Shown: positions 47,127 to 59,300 of the stretch, piece after piece
How positions within the stretch are numbered: the first letter of the stretch is position 1
How the letters are laid out: every line of letters starts with the position of its first letter
Assembly: GCF_040436345.1 (NCBI RefSeq)
Contig: NC_133235.1
Span: forward strand, 15,232,160-15,296,159
Direction: 5' to 3'
Source: Pagrus major
Lineage: Eukaryota > Chordata > Actinopteri > Spariformes > Sparidae
Length of the DNA stretch: 64,000 nt
Notes under the pieces: generated by a model
Databases searched by the model: none
What the model was told of the DNA's origin: nothing
Seen by the model: only the letters and a program-made list of their open reading frames with translations
Made by a program: the position numbers and the translations under genes

Positions 47127-48238
47127 AATGAACATGGCAACATTTCAACAGTTAATTCAGAAAACAAAAACCAATAGCTTTGATAATATACACAGCACAT
47201 GAAACCTTTTTACCTCTAAGGCATGCTCCTTGTTTAGTCTTCTACACCCCCACGACCTCTGTGTTGAAACACTGAGCATCTCACATGTACAGAGTGAACA
47301 GCCTCAAACAATAAGTGACCCTTTTAACTACAGAGAAGTGATTTAAAACTTATTAACCCCAGATTTACTGCCAATAAAAGTGCATATGTAATTGAAAGTT
47401 CATTAGTTCCTGTCCTCATCCAACTTTCTAAAGCACATTCCTACTGACTAACAGTTATTGATGAAGGCATTGAAGCGATTAAAAACAACCATCAGACAAT
47501 AAAACAGTCAATCCGAGCTGGAAAACATGTATCTGACCAACAGTTTGCAATCACAGAATTTAAATTTCATTGCGTTGCTGTTTTTACCTTATCACTGGAG
47601 CTCTTGAACGGTCTACGTTCAGCAGTGGGAATGACTCAAAGGATTCCTCCATTTTGGGGACAAACTACGACAGGGCCTGATTCTATGACCTAAGCTTGCA
47701 GCATCCTCCAACACTGTGAGCGAGAAGTGAAGGCAGCAGCGTTTCAATAGTAGGTTTGCACTGCACTTGAGGGCAGATTCACACCACGACAGAGAAATTT
47801 TAAAAAATATTCATGTATTTCACCATTTTGACCTAACTGTTGAGCACATTGCTAACTTCTGACAGCAGTTTGCATGGCATGCAGTTGAATAAACCAAAAT
47901 CAGAGATGTCTAGAGCATCGATTTCATGTCAGTCAGACTTACCAGGATGCAAAATTAAGGCTAGTATCAAATATTGAGCACATACGACAATGACAACATT
48001 TCCTCAGTGAGCCTATTCAACAACTTTTTCTCGGTAACAAGTCATACAGCTCATATCATGCAGTTCATTCATGAAAGCAGATCATCTTAAAAGGGCTTAG
48101 AGATCCTGGACATTTCTTTACGACTAGGCATGAATGCATTGAGGCATGTTAAAGACACAGGTAAGCATTTCTTTTGCATATATAATCAATCGGTCATGTC
48201 ACTGGACAAAAACACTGGTTTCCTTAGGTTTCGCTTAC

Positions 48239-48283
48239 CTGTGTTATTGCAGCAGAACCTAAGGTGCAAGGTCTGGGATGACA
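48239..48283 (-). other. Possible alternative exon downstream of fubp1 coding region
   Basis: On the minus strand a 45-bp segment is bounded by TCTTTGCAG and CACAG then GTAAGC, both good splice consensus. It is open in the phase that the fubp1 donor at 50362 would supply (phase 0). An ACACAGGTAAGC / GCTTACCTGTGT inverted pair surrounds the donor (48155 and 48233). No expression evidence. Confidence 0.25.
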
Positions 48284-50346
48284 CTGCAAAGATCAGATAT
48301 ATTGCACTGTTTGCCATCAGTGAACAATGCAGTCAAATATTTCTTTTTTTTTTTTACGTCTTAGAAATTAACAGCCTTTCACAACAGTGCTCATTCAGAA
48401 AATGTCAGAATCAATACTGAACTAGTCAGAAGCACTTCCACTACTAGCATTCCACATGCTCATATAGGACATTAAAGTAATAACAGCAGAAACCTAAGCA
48501 TGCTACACTGGAGTTATGCAGGAGGACTTGTTCTAAGCAATATTTTGCAATAAATGGCATTTAAAAACAGTCTCGACTAGACAATGGCACTTAGCAGATC
48601 AAGGAAAACGCAAAAAAAACCCACATGGACATCCTTAAACAGTTCCTACCGACAGTGTAACAGAGTGCTGACATTCAAACCCTCAGTTCAGAAATCCAAC
48701 TACCTACACAAACAATCTACAGAGCATCAACATACTGTGAAGATTCAAAGTCTGAATGTTGTGGAGTCAAACAAGGGGAGACAAGTCTCAGAAACATGTG
48801 ACTAAAGGACTATTATTCCTCTCCTCAGAACATTTCATACTTACCCAGAGACAGGGGGGGAAATGGCAATATTTGACAAAAATACTACATCGTTTGCAGT
48901 TTATAATGCATCAAAAATAGGCGGGTATCTCTCAAAGTCAGTCACAGTTTTGTACTTACAGTATAGGAGGGCTCAACTGATGGATGACGACTGCTTAGCC
49001 ACCCCCGACCCTACAACATCTATCTTCTTATATTGGATAAACACTAACAGAATGGGCACAGCAAAACGACTTTTGCAATGTTTTTATATTAAAAAAACAT
49101 TTTTTTTAAAAACAAATTTATACATGTGAGTTAGTTCGCAATTTCAAAATGGGCAAGACAAACGTTTCAATGCATTTTTCGATACAGTGGCAATTTTTAC
49201 CTGACTGTCCTGGAAAAAGAACAGCAAAAAAAAAATAGATGTAACACTAAAAAATATGCAACATTTCTTGCAACCACGTTAAGAAAAATACTTGCTTACC
49301 GCTTTTCTAAACTTGCCTGTGGAGGAGGAAGTGTCTATCAAGGCAAAATACAGTGCATACTACCTCAACAATGTCAGCAAACCAGGCAAAATTATTAAGA
49401 GCGCCACAGCAACGCAGTTAATGCATGAGTAACGGTACAGAGATACCTGTCAGCTTTCTTATGACAAACATCTGTCTACTGCTACAGTCAGAGCAATGTC
49501 AGGAAACAGAGGTGAAAAATAAACGTCTATCAACAAGGACGGTTGTTCGTCTGAAATCACTCAGGATCATCGCACGCACATAATGTTTCTAAGAGCCTTA
49601 TAGACAGTTGGAGAGAGACAGGACAGCACAACTTTGAGTGAACCTTTTTGGACAATAAAACCCACACATGGCCTGCATTTTTAACTTTTTCCCCCAGTAA
49701 AACAAAAACATACAGAAGTATATCTCAACCCCTTTGGTTTCAAACCACCCCAACTTACCAACACAGGAGGTTTCAGTTTGTTTTATTGCAAAAACACAAC
49801 AGGCAATAGCATTTTTAAAACTGAGATGATTTACATGGTAATGTCTACAGTTTAATAAACATGAGTTCTAACCACATTTAATGTAGATACAGGGCTGGAA
49901 TGACCATATGTATAATTACCTCACTAAAAACAAAGCATTTACAAGAAAAAGAAAAACAAAAAAATGAAAGAGGACGTGCTCGCCGGGTAATCTGCCATCT
50001 ATGTGAAACACTTTCAAACCAAGGAAATTTAAGATCTTCATCAAGGCGTCTGCATCCAAACATTTAACAAAGGATTTTGTTTCGACAAGGTAGCATTTAC
50101 TTTATGTCCACTTCACATTACTGGCCCTGTGCAAAAAAATACATAGAAGATACATTGCATGTTAACAGCAGAAACAGTGGACTCAGCTTCCCAAAATTAA
50201 AAAGTTAAAATCCTGTGTAGGGAGGAAACAGTTTTGGTTAAATGTGTGAAGCTGCTGCAGTCACTGGAACCCTGTAAAACCTGAGGAGTGAAGGAGGGTT
50301 AGGGCACAAAACAATTGAGTATTCAGTGGATGTGGAGGGCAGATTC

Positions 50347-53300
50347 TTAGCAGGGGTGTACCTGAGGGGCTTGTGGTGCTGCACCCATCTGTTGAGGGTT
50401 GGCTGTGCCGTAGTAAGCGGCCTGCTGGCGGTAGTACTCCGCCCAGGCAGCGCTGTAGTCCGGCTGGCCTCCAGGCTGGGAGGCTGCGGCTGCTGCTGGG
50501 GCCTGAGGGGCCGCTTGACCTGGAGGGGAAAAAACAGAGCCCATTGGTACACTGGCAAGTCCTCTATGTAAAATAATAAGCTGTTTACTTGAATGTGGAC
50601 AATTAACTAGCTTTACATGTATCCCAACATATTAAACATTAACCACAAAGTTTCAGCAGCTATTTCAGTTAAAAATCTGAGCTGGTGATGACATTTATAA
50701 GAAGGGGAACGAACCCAGCACCACTTTCTCTGGGTGGCGGGTCAGAAACCTTCTGCCTTTCTGTTGGGCAGCTGGAAGAGCAGCTTCTCTACTACAGAGG
50801 GCTGCTGGAGGAGCACAGCCGCCCTTCAACATGTAATACATTCAGCTACAAAGAACACCACTCTACTTCAGAAACCTTATTTATCACCTGCACCAAAGAC
50901 ATAATGTTTTCACCAGTGTCCATTTGTTGGCTTGTTGGATGTTTTGTCAACAGGATTACACAAAAACTACCAAGCGGATTTTCACCAAACTTGGCCGGAG
51001 GATGGATCTCAGCCTAGATTAACCCCATTTACTTTTGGTGCGGCTCCACAAATACTTTCTAATTATCTTAAACATTGCAAGGTAGGGCATTTTTTTTACA
51101 TTTTCATTTATTTTATAGGGAGTAACGCGAGGATGTTCACGGATGGAAAAAAACAAACAAAAAAACATATTACGCATTAAGGTGTCTGGTAACTATGAGT
51201 GAGTATACTTTGATACAGATCCAAATAAAGATCCGGATCTAGTGAATTTAATATTTTCTATTTGATTAGACTTGATTTAATTAAAAGGGGACTGCTGGGC
51301 CTTGGCAAAGGTATGTGCTCTACAGAGTGCCATTCAAGTTAAAACTGTTTATCATCCAGTTTATGGATGATATTCTTTTGTCAGAAAGGCAACTTCATAA
51401 AATGTAAAAGAAAAACAAAAAAAAGAAAGGCGATACATTATGTAATATTAAAAGACAAGGAATGGCAATTTTGACTGCCCCTCACAGTAACACCCCATCT
51501 TAAAAGGCCTATGTCATTAAGAATTAAAAATAACCTGCCGCAAACACAGCTACTCATTATAGTTGCATTACCGCCATAAAGCCGCCGATCTCTTCTCACC
51601 CCCTTATCCGTGAAGCACCACTTCCCAGTAAACTTTCTTTTGAACGTACTTCCATCATGGTGTTTTTTTCCCAGTTAGGTTGATTCCAGCTACAATCTAC
51701 TAATTATTGACAGATATATGTTGTACCCTCAGCTCTTAACATCAGGATCACACTTCAGTGTGCAGAGTTGATAAGAAGCATAATGGTCAGTCAACCTATG
51801 ATAAGTTTCAATACCCATTAACCGTGACAAACCTTGTTTATTTTGTCAGCCAACATGGATTTCTCTAGTGTTTGGGGAGTGACAGGTGCTTATTTTGGAC
51901 CCTGCTTACAAACTGTCCAAAACTAGTTTGTTTACTTAGTAGGGATATTCCCATTTCCAGCTGATGTCTAGACAGTTTATGAATCATAAAAAAAAAAAGT
52001 TCACTCATTCTATCAAATACCCTGATTCTTAACACCAGGATCACACTTCATTCCTGCAATCATTTGCCTCACATCCACGTTATATATGTGTTTTTTTACT
52101 AAACATCATGATGTTAAGACAAATATTGCAAATGTGGTTTTTGAAAACTTGTGACAAAAGGTGTTTGAAATGGAGTCAGGATATTTTTGACCAAAATAAC
52201 AGTGCATTGAAACAATAAACTTCACTAGGAATTTAATTACCATTATCCCAAGCATCTTTTTCTGCATTATGTTCTGTAAAAAAAAGGAAGTTTTAATTTC
52301 GGCGCATATCAGACAACACAATATCAGCCGATAATATCGGGCCACAAATATATCTAACAGGCTCCATCATAAACTATAGCTGCAGGTCCAACTTCTGATT
52401 GTGCTTTCATCATGAACATAAGGCTGATCAACTGTTTTATGTATTTGATGTATTAACAAATGTACACAAGAATTAACGTATACCCCACGCTAATACATCT
52501 CTCACAGTAGTTTTACACAGAAAATTTGAAATGGGAAGTAAAATGAATTAAGTGTGACCCTGGCATAAAATCTGATCTGAGGAGTACCCACCTTGTTTCT
52601 TATAATACTCCTCCCAGGCTTTTGTGTAGTCCTGAGGTTGTTGACTCTGTTGACCTACAAAGAGAAGGGAAAAATGTGTCAATGCATCCAAGTGTTGAAT
52701 GAAATAAACAAATTGAAATCACTGATACTACGCATTGCATCATTTAACTCTACACACATTCAGTAGTAGTAATACATTCATGGCACATGGAAAAACCCTG
52801 ACATAATCTAGAGAATAAACTACTCTAAGCTCAAAAAAGGTGGTTCTGTGTCGACAGCTCAGTCCTGTAGATAGTCAAAAGTGTTGCAGTCTAAACAGCA
52901 CAGGCGTCAAATGTCAAACCAAGTGGATTCACACTGAAAACGATCCACAGCAGGCCAGCAGTACTGACAAATACCCAGACCTGAAAAAGAAGCCGATTGA
53001 ATGCCCAGTAGCTGTTTAGACTGTCTTGTGTTAATAGGTGTACACTGAAGCTACGTTCATATACCCATTTTCTTGTAATATTCCTCCCAGGCCTTGGAGT
53101 AATCTGCCTGTCCACTCTGACCTGCAGCCTGTGGGTCACCTGTTAAAAAGAACGGTACTTGTAATTAGTGAATCATTCTCAGCAGTTTGTCCTCCACCTG
53201 CCTGGGTCGATCTGTCAGCCTAGGGATGGTGGAGGAAAACTATCCTGTCCCTGGAGTAATATAAAAAAGTTTAAAAAGAAAAAAAGAAGGTGCTCTGCAA

Positions 53301-56300
53301 AAGCAAAGTCATTTTCAAGGTGAAACCAACTTGTTTCCTGTTAGCGACACCACGAAGACATGAGCATAGGACATGTCTACTAAAGTAAAGCTAGTAAGCT
53401 ACACTGCTCTACACTCCCCTAAACAGTTTCTGCAGCGGGCACTTTGCTGATTCAGAAACACTTCAGTTACCTTGGCCGTTGGTTTGAGTTGTGCCAGGAG
53501 CTCCACTCGTCGGGGTCATGGGAGCCTGTGGCTGCTGGCTGTACTGAGCGTAGTAGGCTGCCCACGCCGCTGCGTTGGCATCGGCTACTGCTTTATCTGG
53601 ACACAACAAACAAGTTTGCTTACCAAACAAAGGCCAAGATAAAAGCTATAAACATACAATGTTAACTTTCCTTTATATAATCTGATGTGGGTCTGAGTAA
53701 AGAGTTTGGCCCAAACATAGAAATCATGAAGAGCTTTTTCATTTCTGTTAAAATGGTAGCAGGTACTCACTTGGATCAGGTTGTCCCTGTTGCCAGTGTG
53801 GGTAGCCATTGCCCCATCCCTGAGGCTGGTAAGGCGCAGGTGGACCACTAATGAAAGAAAATAACAAAACCAACATGAGCTTTGCACAACTTCAAATTTG
53901 TCAACGTTGGAGCTTGACAAAATGTGGATATTGTATTGACATCACAGGACTATTCATCGTCTTAGACTTTAGATAACGATATATTATAAGTGTTGTCTTC
54001 TCCTTGTTTTAAAAGCTGCATTAGAGTAAATTGATGTCATTTTCTGAACTGACCAGACTATTTGTTTTAATACTTGTCTTTACTTATTTTATCATTATAT
54101 CTTCATTACTGATGATTATGTATCAAAAATCTCAATATATAGGGAAAGCACCAATGGCCATCTCCAAAATATATTTTTTTCCTAAATTGAGATATATTGT
54201 TGTTTTACTTTAAGGCCATATCGCACAGCGAGTCTTCCTGTTATCAACAAGATAAAAACGAATAACCACTGTACTTACTGAGGTCCTGGAGGTCCCTGGT
54301 TGTATGGTCCAGGGTTGTACGGGCCCATGGGAGCACCAGGGGGTCCAGGTGGTCCAGGAGGACCATGTGGGCCTGGACCTCCATGTGGGCCAGGGGGGCC
54401 GTGTGGGCCACCCATTGGAGTGACTGGTCCCTGAAAACAAAAGCACTCCTGGTCAGTAAACTAGCTTATAAGAGACAAATGTCTGCATACATATATGTTT
54501 AACGCAAATGTAATCCTCCTGACTTCTTACCCCAATTTTCTCCTCCACCAGCTGCCTGGCGTAGTCGATCTGTTGAGGGGAACCGCGGACTGTGAACATC
54601 TTGATGTTGGGATCAGCGTTGGGAGGAGGATTCCTCTGTAGCTCGATCCTGGCTCCAGACTGCTGGCTAATGCCCTTGATTGTCTCACCACCTGAAGAGT
54701 TCAGACAAAAACATTTACTAAAATGTTTCTCATTTTGTGTTCTGTAAAGCGACATGTCCCCTAACGCAATAAAGTTAACTTTCTGATTCCTGTCGTTTTC
54801 TACTCTGGATTTGTTTGAAAACTGACAAACGTTCAACGAAATGGAGCCCTGCTACCGAGAGGTCACTTACCTTTTCCAATGATGAGGCCAGTCTTCATGG
54901 TTGGGACAGTGAAGGTAAACTCCTGCAGGCCACCAGGGGGGCCCATGTTCCAGTTCCCCTGCCCGCGACCACGGCCTCTGCCACCACCATGTCCTGGAGG
55001 CCCACCGGCCTGGACGCTCCTCAGCAAATCTGAAATTATTTCTGCTGCGTGCTGAGCCTGGTCAGGGGGACCCATGATCTGTGCTATCCTGTCTGGTGTG
55101 CTGCCATCGTCTGGAGGGAGAAAAGGGGGCCATTACAGACTATTAAGACTTTTTGTTGCTGGGATTAAACTAAACCTATGTACCATTGTCTTGTATTTGA
55201 TGACTTTAAAACTATGGTCTGCGCAACATCTTTGTATGTGTTCAGGTCTCAGATATTTAGGGTTAGGGTTATACATCAGCTTCTCAGCGTGGTGCATGAG
55301 TTTTCATCACAGACCGTACACATTAACTGCATCCACACTACTTTGCCTTTAACCATGGCTGTTGCTCATATTTCCATCTTAATATCTCACCTGGTTTAAA
55401 CTGAATCCTGACGCCTGTGTCATTCTGTATTTTCTTGATCATCTCTCCATTTCTGCCAATCACAATTCCTACAGCAAACCGGGGGACAGGGACCTAAATG
55501 ACAGAAAGCAAAGACCAAGTTAAAACGGATTCAACCCCTCGACTTCAAACTGATAAATTCAATTTTTCACAATTACTGACATCCAAGCTATCTCCTCCTC
55601 CTCCGCCGCCTCCAACTCGTGAACCATATTCCCCCCTCTGCTCCCTGAAGCCTTGATCTCTGATCAGCTCCATCACCATCTCTTTGGCTTGCTAAAGAGA
55701 AAAGAAAGCACATTTAATCAGAGCACTACTCCACTGGTCTCCATGGAGACAAAAAACAAGGCATGTAAGAAAGCATTTGGGCTCTGGAGAAGGATTTACT
55801 TAAAGAGATGAAAGCAGAGCTAGCTCACAGAAAAGTCTTATTTCATTATAACCCGCTATAATGTTAAAAGTGCAAGGGTCAACAGGGAGAACACTCACCT
55901 GAACTTTGAAGGGTTCTCCCGAAATGCGGAGTGGCTTGTCTGCACCTGTGTTTTGGGGTCCATCTTGGATCATGACCATCTTAACTCCAGCTCTTTCCTG
56001 TTGGTTAAAAGAACCAAAAACATGCAATCAGATTGTGCATGGGCATGTGTTCTGACATCCAGTTGTGGGATTAAACTAAACCTATGTACCACTGTCTTAT
56101 AATTGATGACTGTAAAAACTATGGTCTGTCCAACATCTTTGTATGTGTTCAGGTCTCAGAAGTTTAGGGTTAGGGTTATACATCAGCTTCTCAGCGTGGT
56201 GCATGAGTTTTCATCACGGACCGTAGACATTAACTGCATCCACATTACTTTGCATTACTTAAGAACCAAAAACATGCAATTAGACACAGACCTGAAGGCT

Positions 56301-59173
56301 TTTGATGGTTTCTCCTCCCTTCCCAATGACAAGTCCAGCCTTAGAGGCAGGGACCATAATCTCCTGGACGGTCATTCCCGGGCCGTCGTTGTTATGGAAG
56401 GCTGGAGCCGGTCGCCCCTTTTCAACTATCTCTGTTAGTAGCCTCTTTGCGGTCCTGATGGGAGAAGAAATTATCATTGAAAGTTTGAAAACCAACAAAA
56501 CATGATTTTTAAAACTGAGATTTAAATTAAAAAACAAACTCACTGGATGGACTCTGGTCCTCCTGTTAACGTCACTGACCTATCTGGCATTCCTCCACTG
56601 TCTACAACACAGAAAAAACAGTTAATGCAATCCGTATAACAATAACCAAAACTATCATTAATGACATCCACAATATCAGCAACAGATCTTACCAGGTGCA
56701 ATCTGTATTTTACATCCAGATTCCTGTTGCAGACGTGATATTTGTTCACCTCCTCTTCCAATGACTACAAGAAAAAAAATTGTGTTACCTCCAAATGTTT
56801 AATAAATACGTTACTGAGCTCATTCTTTTGCCGTTTAGTGTTTGAAAACTTACTGAATCCAACCATGCCATCTGGAACCTTGAATTCCTCTGATATTGAC
56901 CTGAAAACAACATAACAAATCAATGTGAGCTTTCTATCAAACAGCGAAAAGTGGAAGACAGAAATATCTTTATGTATCTTGCTTGATTGAATTCACCTTG
57001 GGGGGCCACCCATTCCTCCCATCGCTGAAAAGGCTGGGGAGGTGGAAAAGACATTACATGAGGAGGGAAAGTATACAACAAATATAAGTTAAACCCACGC
57101 ACCAAATTTCTGATTCGTGCTTATGTTTGGGCTTATTACTTTCTGCAGAGAATCATCAAAAATTACATATTTAACTCTAACTACAACTATTTCATGAGGT
57201 CACGTACCATCATTTGTAGCCACTTTCTTTGTCTCTGGTTGGTCTGTAACAACATAACATAATAACCGGCATAAGTATCTGTCACTACACTGATAATCAC
57301 ATTACCAACAGTGTTCTTCAATCTGAAAATGTATCATCAACAATGCCTGAAATATAAACGGTTAAGGCAAATGGTGTTGACATACAGAGCTGGGATATAC
57401 TTTCAATTGCTATTTTATTAGGTACATCTAGTGAAATTAATGCAGTCAAACTTAACAGACCTGCAGGAAATCTTACCTCCATAAAGGTTATAGTTTTCGT
57501 TTTTTGTTGAAACTGCTCAAAAGGGTGTGTCTACTCGCCTTCAGGAGGCCTCTTTGAGGATGTTTGTGGTGCACTGTAACTGCATTTCACGGCTGTGCAA
57601 ATCATTTGGGGCAAACTAAATACTAGACACACCTCTGTTTTGCATATTGCAGTTCAACAACACCACAAACTAACCAACACCTCTAAACCTGTTCAAATAA
57701 AAAAAACTGACCAAATTACAACCTTCATGAAGGAGGGGGCTGACTTACTGCAGGATTGCTGTATTGGCCGTTGTGACTTTTTCCTAGATTTGCCTTATTA
57801 CACTGAAAAGTCGGTGCTAATTATGCAATCAAGTCTTCATGTTGCTGGGGTTAAAATTAACTAATGTACTGTTGTCGTGTACTTGATATGACTGTATAAA
57901 CTATGGTCTCTCCAACATCTTTGTATGTGTTCAGGTCTCAGATATTTAGGGTTAGGGTTATACATCAGCTTCTCAGCGTGGTGCATGAGTTTTCATCACA
58001 GACCGTACACATTAACTGCATCCAAATTACTTTGCCTTTAGTCTTGGCTGTTTAATTTCATCTTAATCTCTCACCTGGTTTAAACTGAATCCTGTGTCAG
58101 TCTGTATCGTCTTGATTCAGATTGTATATTGAGACAAAATGCCTATCACCCACCCCAATATATACATAGATTAAACCATGTTATCACATATATTGGGATG
58201 CCAACTGATACATTTTCATCGCTAGATTTTGACCTGGAACAGTTCTGACAACAAACAGTGAAAATATCATTCACCTCTACAGACATGCACTAAGTAACAA
58301 TCTGCACAGGCTAAAACTGAACAAAATAACATGGAAATTAACTGCTTGTACGGTTAGTTGCCATGTACAGAATGTTAGGTCATACTGGATCAAATTAACA
58401 TTGATATGAAAATTGTTACTGTACATTTAATTTGGTTAAGATCATTTCTAAGAAAATACAATTAAGTATCTGCTAACACACACAGGCAAGCATCAACTAT
58501 CAAGACTTGCATTGAATCGATTTGAGTCACTGACCGATATTCAGGTTAGGCATGGGAAAATACCCACCAGCGTCCTCCAGGGGCCTTTTCTGGCCCCCGT
58601 AGCCAAATTCATTTGTCTGGGGTGCCGCAACGCCATCACCGCCGATTTTCGCTGCAATCTGAAACACAAAACAAGAAGAGTAAACAACGTTTCTGATGCT
58701 TTCTTGGCTGTTCACGTTTGCTGCGTTTTAGCAGGCACGCTGACTGCGGCCTACACTTCTGTCCGGAAGTCAGGACCAACAAAGGAAGGCGAATACTTCC
58801 ACTTTAACTACTTGGTTGGTGTCATGCACCTATACGAAGCTTTGATTTTACGATACCTGATGTATTTGTCCAATTTAATCTATACAGGCAGCGAGGATCG
58901 CTTCTGTGCTCATATCTGCTTTCGCTTTTGCAGTGTGGCGTAGCGTGAGCAAGTCATTCTTCGTTAGCTTAGCTTAGCATGTCGTGATGCCGTATGTGAC
59001 GGCAGAAAGCAAGTGAAACTCGATTTTTGGTCCTGACTTCGAAATTATTTTTATAATAAATGTGCTGATTGTCTTCTTACCTGTCGTGCTCGCTGGAGAG
59101 CGTCTTTAAAAGCGTCGTTCATACCGCCACCGGCGTTAGAGGACGGGGGAGCCACGCTGCTGTAGTCAGCCAT
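50347..59173 (-). CDS. fubp1: Far upstream element-binding protein 1
   Basis: Nuclear single-strand DNA/RNA-binding protein that regulates transcription (MYC FUSE) and splicing. Exons in transcript order: 59173-59081, 58658-58568, 57243-57208, 57024-56997, 56900-56854, 56764-56693, 56601-56544, 56454-56292, 55997-55899, 55691-55581, 55493-55391, 55110-54871, 54691-54531, 54430-54279, 53847-53771, 53596-53471, 53139-53065, 52654-52592, 50519-50347. They total 1968 nt (655 residues plus stop), and all phases close. It starts MADYSS, has the nuclear-import segment [11 protein letters not shown], four KH domains with GxxG loops, a Gly/Pro-rich linker and four Tyr-rich AWxxYY motifs. FUBP3 and KHSRP are excluded by [12 protein letters not shown] and [18 protein letters not shown]. 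The 3' end is uncertain: a donor at 50362 (CAG/GTACAC) could splice to a further terminal exon instead of reading on to the TAA at 50349-50347. Confidence 0.95.
50910..51335 (+). repeat. Plus-strand copy of the GGATTACACAAAAACTA repeat
   Basis: Contains CAGGATTACACAAAAACTAC, GCGGATTTTCACCAAACTTG, GATCCGGATCTAGTGAATTT and GGCCTTGGCAAAGGTATGTG. It matches 7950-8190 and the reverse of 19486-19803 and is the longest of the three. It lies in the fubp1 intron 50520-52591, whose remaining sequence shows no gene. Confidence 0.6.
52592..53596 (-). other. fubp1: FUBP1 Tyr-rich exons, with two AWEEYYKK motifs
   Basis: Exon 53596-53471 encodes [14 protein letters not shown], exon 53139-53065 [13 protein letters not shown], and exon 52654-52592 [13 protein letters not shown]; the last exon adds [13 protein letters not shown]. 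The two AWEEYYKK exons are adjacent, both phase 1-1, and 75 and 63 bp long. The C-terminal Tyr motifs form the activation region. Human FUBP1 has one AWEEYYKK motif as I recall, while the paralogue KHSRP has two. Confidence 0.85.
54531..54930 (-). other. fubp1: FUBP1 KH domain 4
   Basis: [20 protein letters not shown] with loop GKGG spans the junction of exons 55110-54871 and 54691-54531. It continues [20 protein letters not shown] and closes with [15 protein letters not shown]. Confidence 0.9.
55010..55493 (-). other. fubp1: FUBP1 KH domain 3
   Basis: [20 protein letters not shown] with loop GRNG in exon 55493-55391, then the third strand and helix [11 protein letters not shown]...[14 protein letters not shown] in exon 55110-54871. 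Two diverged copies of the intron between these exons lie elsewhere in the gene. Confidence 0.9.
55154..55390. repeat. fubp1 internal repeat, copy A (intron 11)
   Basis: Begins GTTGCTGGGATTAAACTAAA, includes TTTAGGGTTAGGGTTATACA and ends at the intron boundary CTCACCTGGTTTAAACTG, running into exon 55493-55391. Copies B and C lie in two other introns of the same gene. Confidence 0.85.
55640..56380 (-). other. fubp1: FUBP1 KH domain 2
   Basis: [20 protein letters not shown] with GxxG loop GKGG in exon 56454-56292, then [20 protein letters not shown] in exon 55997-55899, and [13 protein letters not shown] in exon 55691-55581. A Gly run (GGGGGGGD) follows before KH3. Confidence 0.9.
56060..56260. 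repeat. fubp1 internal repeat, copy B (intron 8)
   Basis: Begins CAGTTGTGGGATTAAACTAA and includes TTTAGGGTTAGGGTTATACA, then CATCCACATTACTTTGC. It is flanked by a 24-bp direct repeat, AAGAACCAAAAACATGCAAT plus 4 bases with one mismatch (56009-56032 and 56261-56284), as if inserted with a target duplication or by local duplication. Confidence 0.8.
56430..56900 (-). other. fubp1: FUBP1 KH domain 1
   Basis: Residues [20 protein letters not shown] and the following helix, with GxxG loop GRGG, are spread over exons 56900-56854, 56764-56693, 56601-56544 and the start of 56454-56292. The C-terminal helix [13 protein letters not shown] ends the domain. Confidence 0.9.
57841..58126. repeat. fubp1 internal repeat, copy C (intron 2), with a broken exon copy
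   Basis: Same unit as copies A and B plus a further part matching the 3' half of exon 55493-55391: CTCACCTGGTTTAAACTGAA and on to TCTTGATTCAGATTG. Compared with the exon it lacks 7 bp (ACGCCTG) and has substitutions, so the KH3 coding frame is broken. It is a relic in the intron between exons 58658-58568 and 57243-57208. Confidence 0.75.
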
Positions 59174-59300
59174 ATCTGCTGCTGTTCTCCTCCTCGGTAC
59201 GACAAGATGGCGGGTTACATTCACAGGATGTGGATGGGAAAACTCGCGGTCAAATTACGTCTCGCGATAACTGTCACAACATTTTCATTAAAACTGTGAC
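59174..59300 (-). promoter_or_regulatory. fubp1: fubp1 5' UTR and core promoter
   Basis: The start codon is at 59173-59171. Upstream, the sequence AAGATGGCGG (59204-59213, plus strand) matches the YY1 element common around start sites of housekeeping genes. The segment to 59260 is GC-rich with several CpG, then turns AT-rich. The transcription start is inferred to lie at about 59.2 kb. Confidence 0.5.

Larger units (their letters stand above)
47121..50346 (-). other. fubp1: fubp1 3' UTR
   Basis: On the minus strand the sequence runs from the stop near 50347 to an AATAAA at 47126-47121, about 3.2 kb. It is AT-rich, with no coding exon recognised with certainty. A consensus-bounded 45-bp pseudo-exon lies at 48239-48283. 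Extent is inferred from the position of the poly(A) signal. Confidence 0.6.

Noticed and set aside
58512..58943. 143-codon plus-strand open frame opposite fubp1 exon 2
   Set aside because: It runs antisense through a confirmed fubp1 exon, shows no domain, and lacks promoter or poly(A) context.
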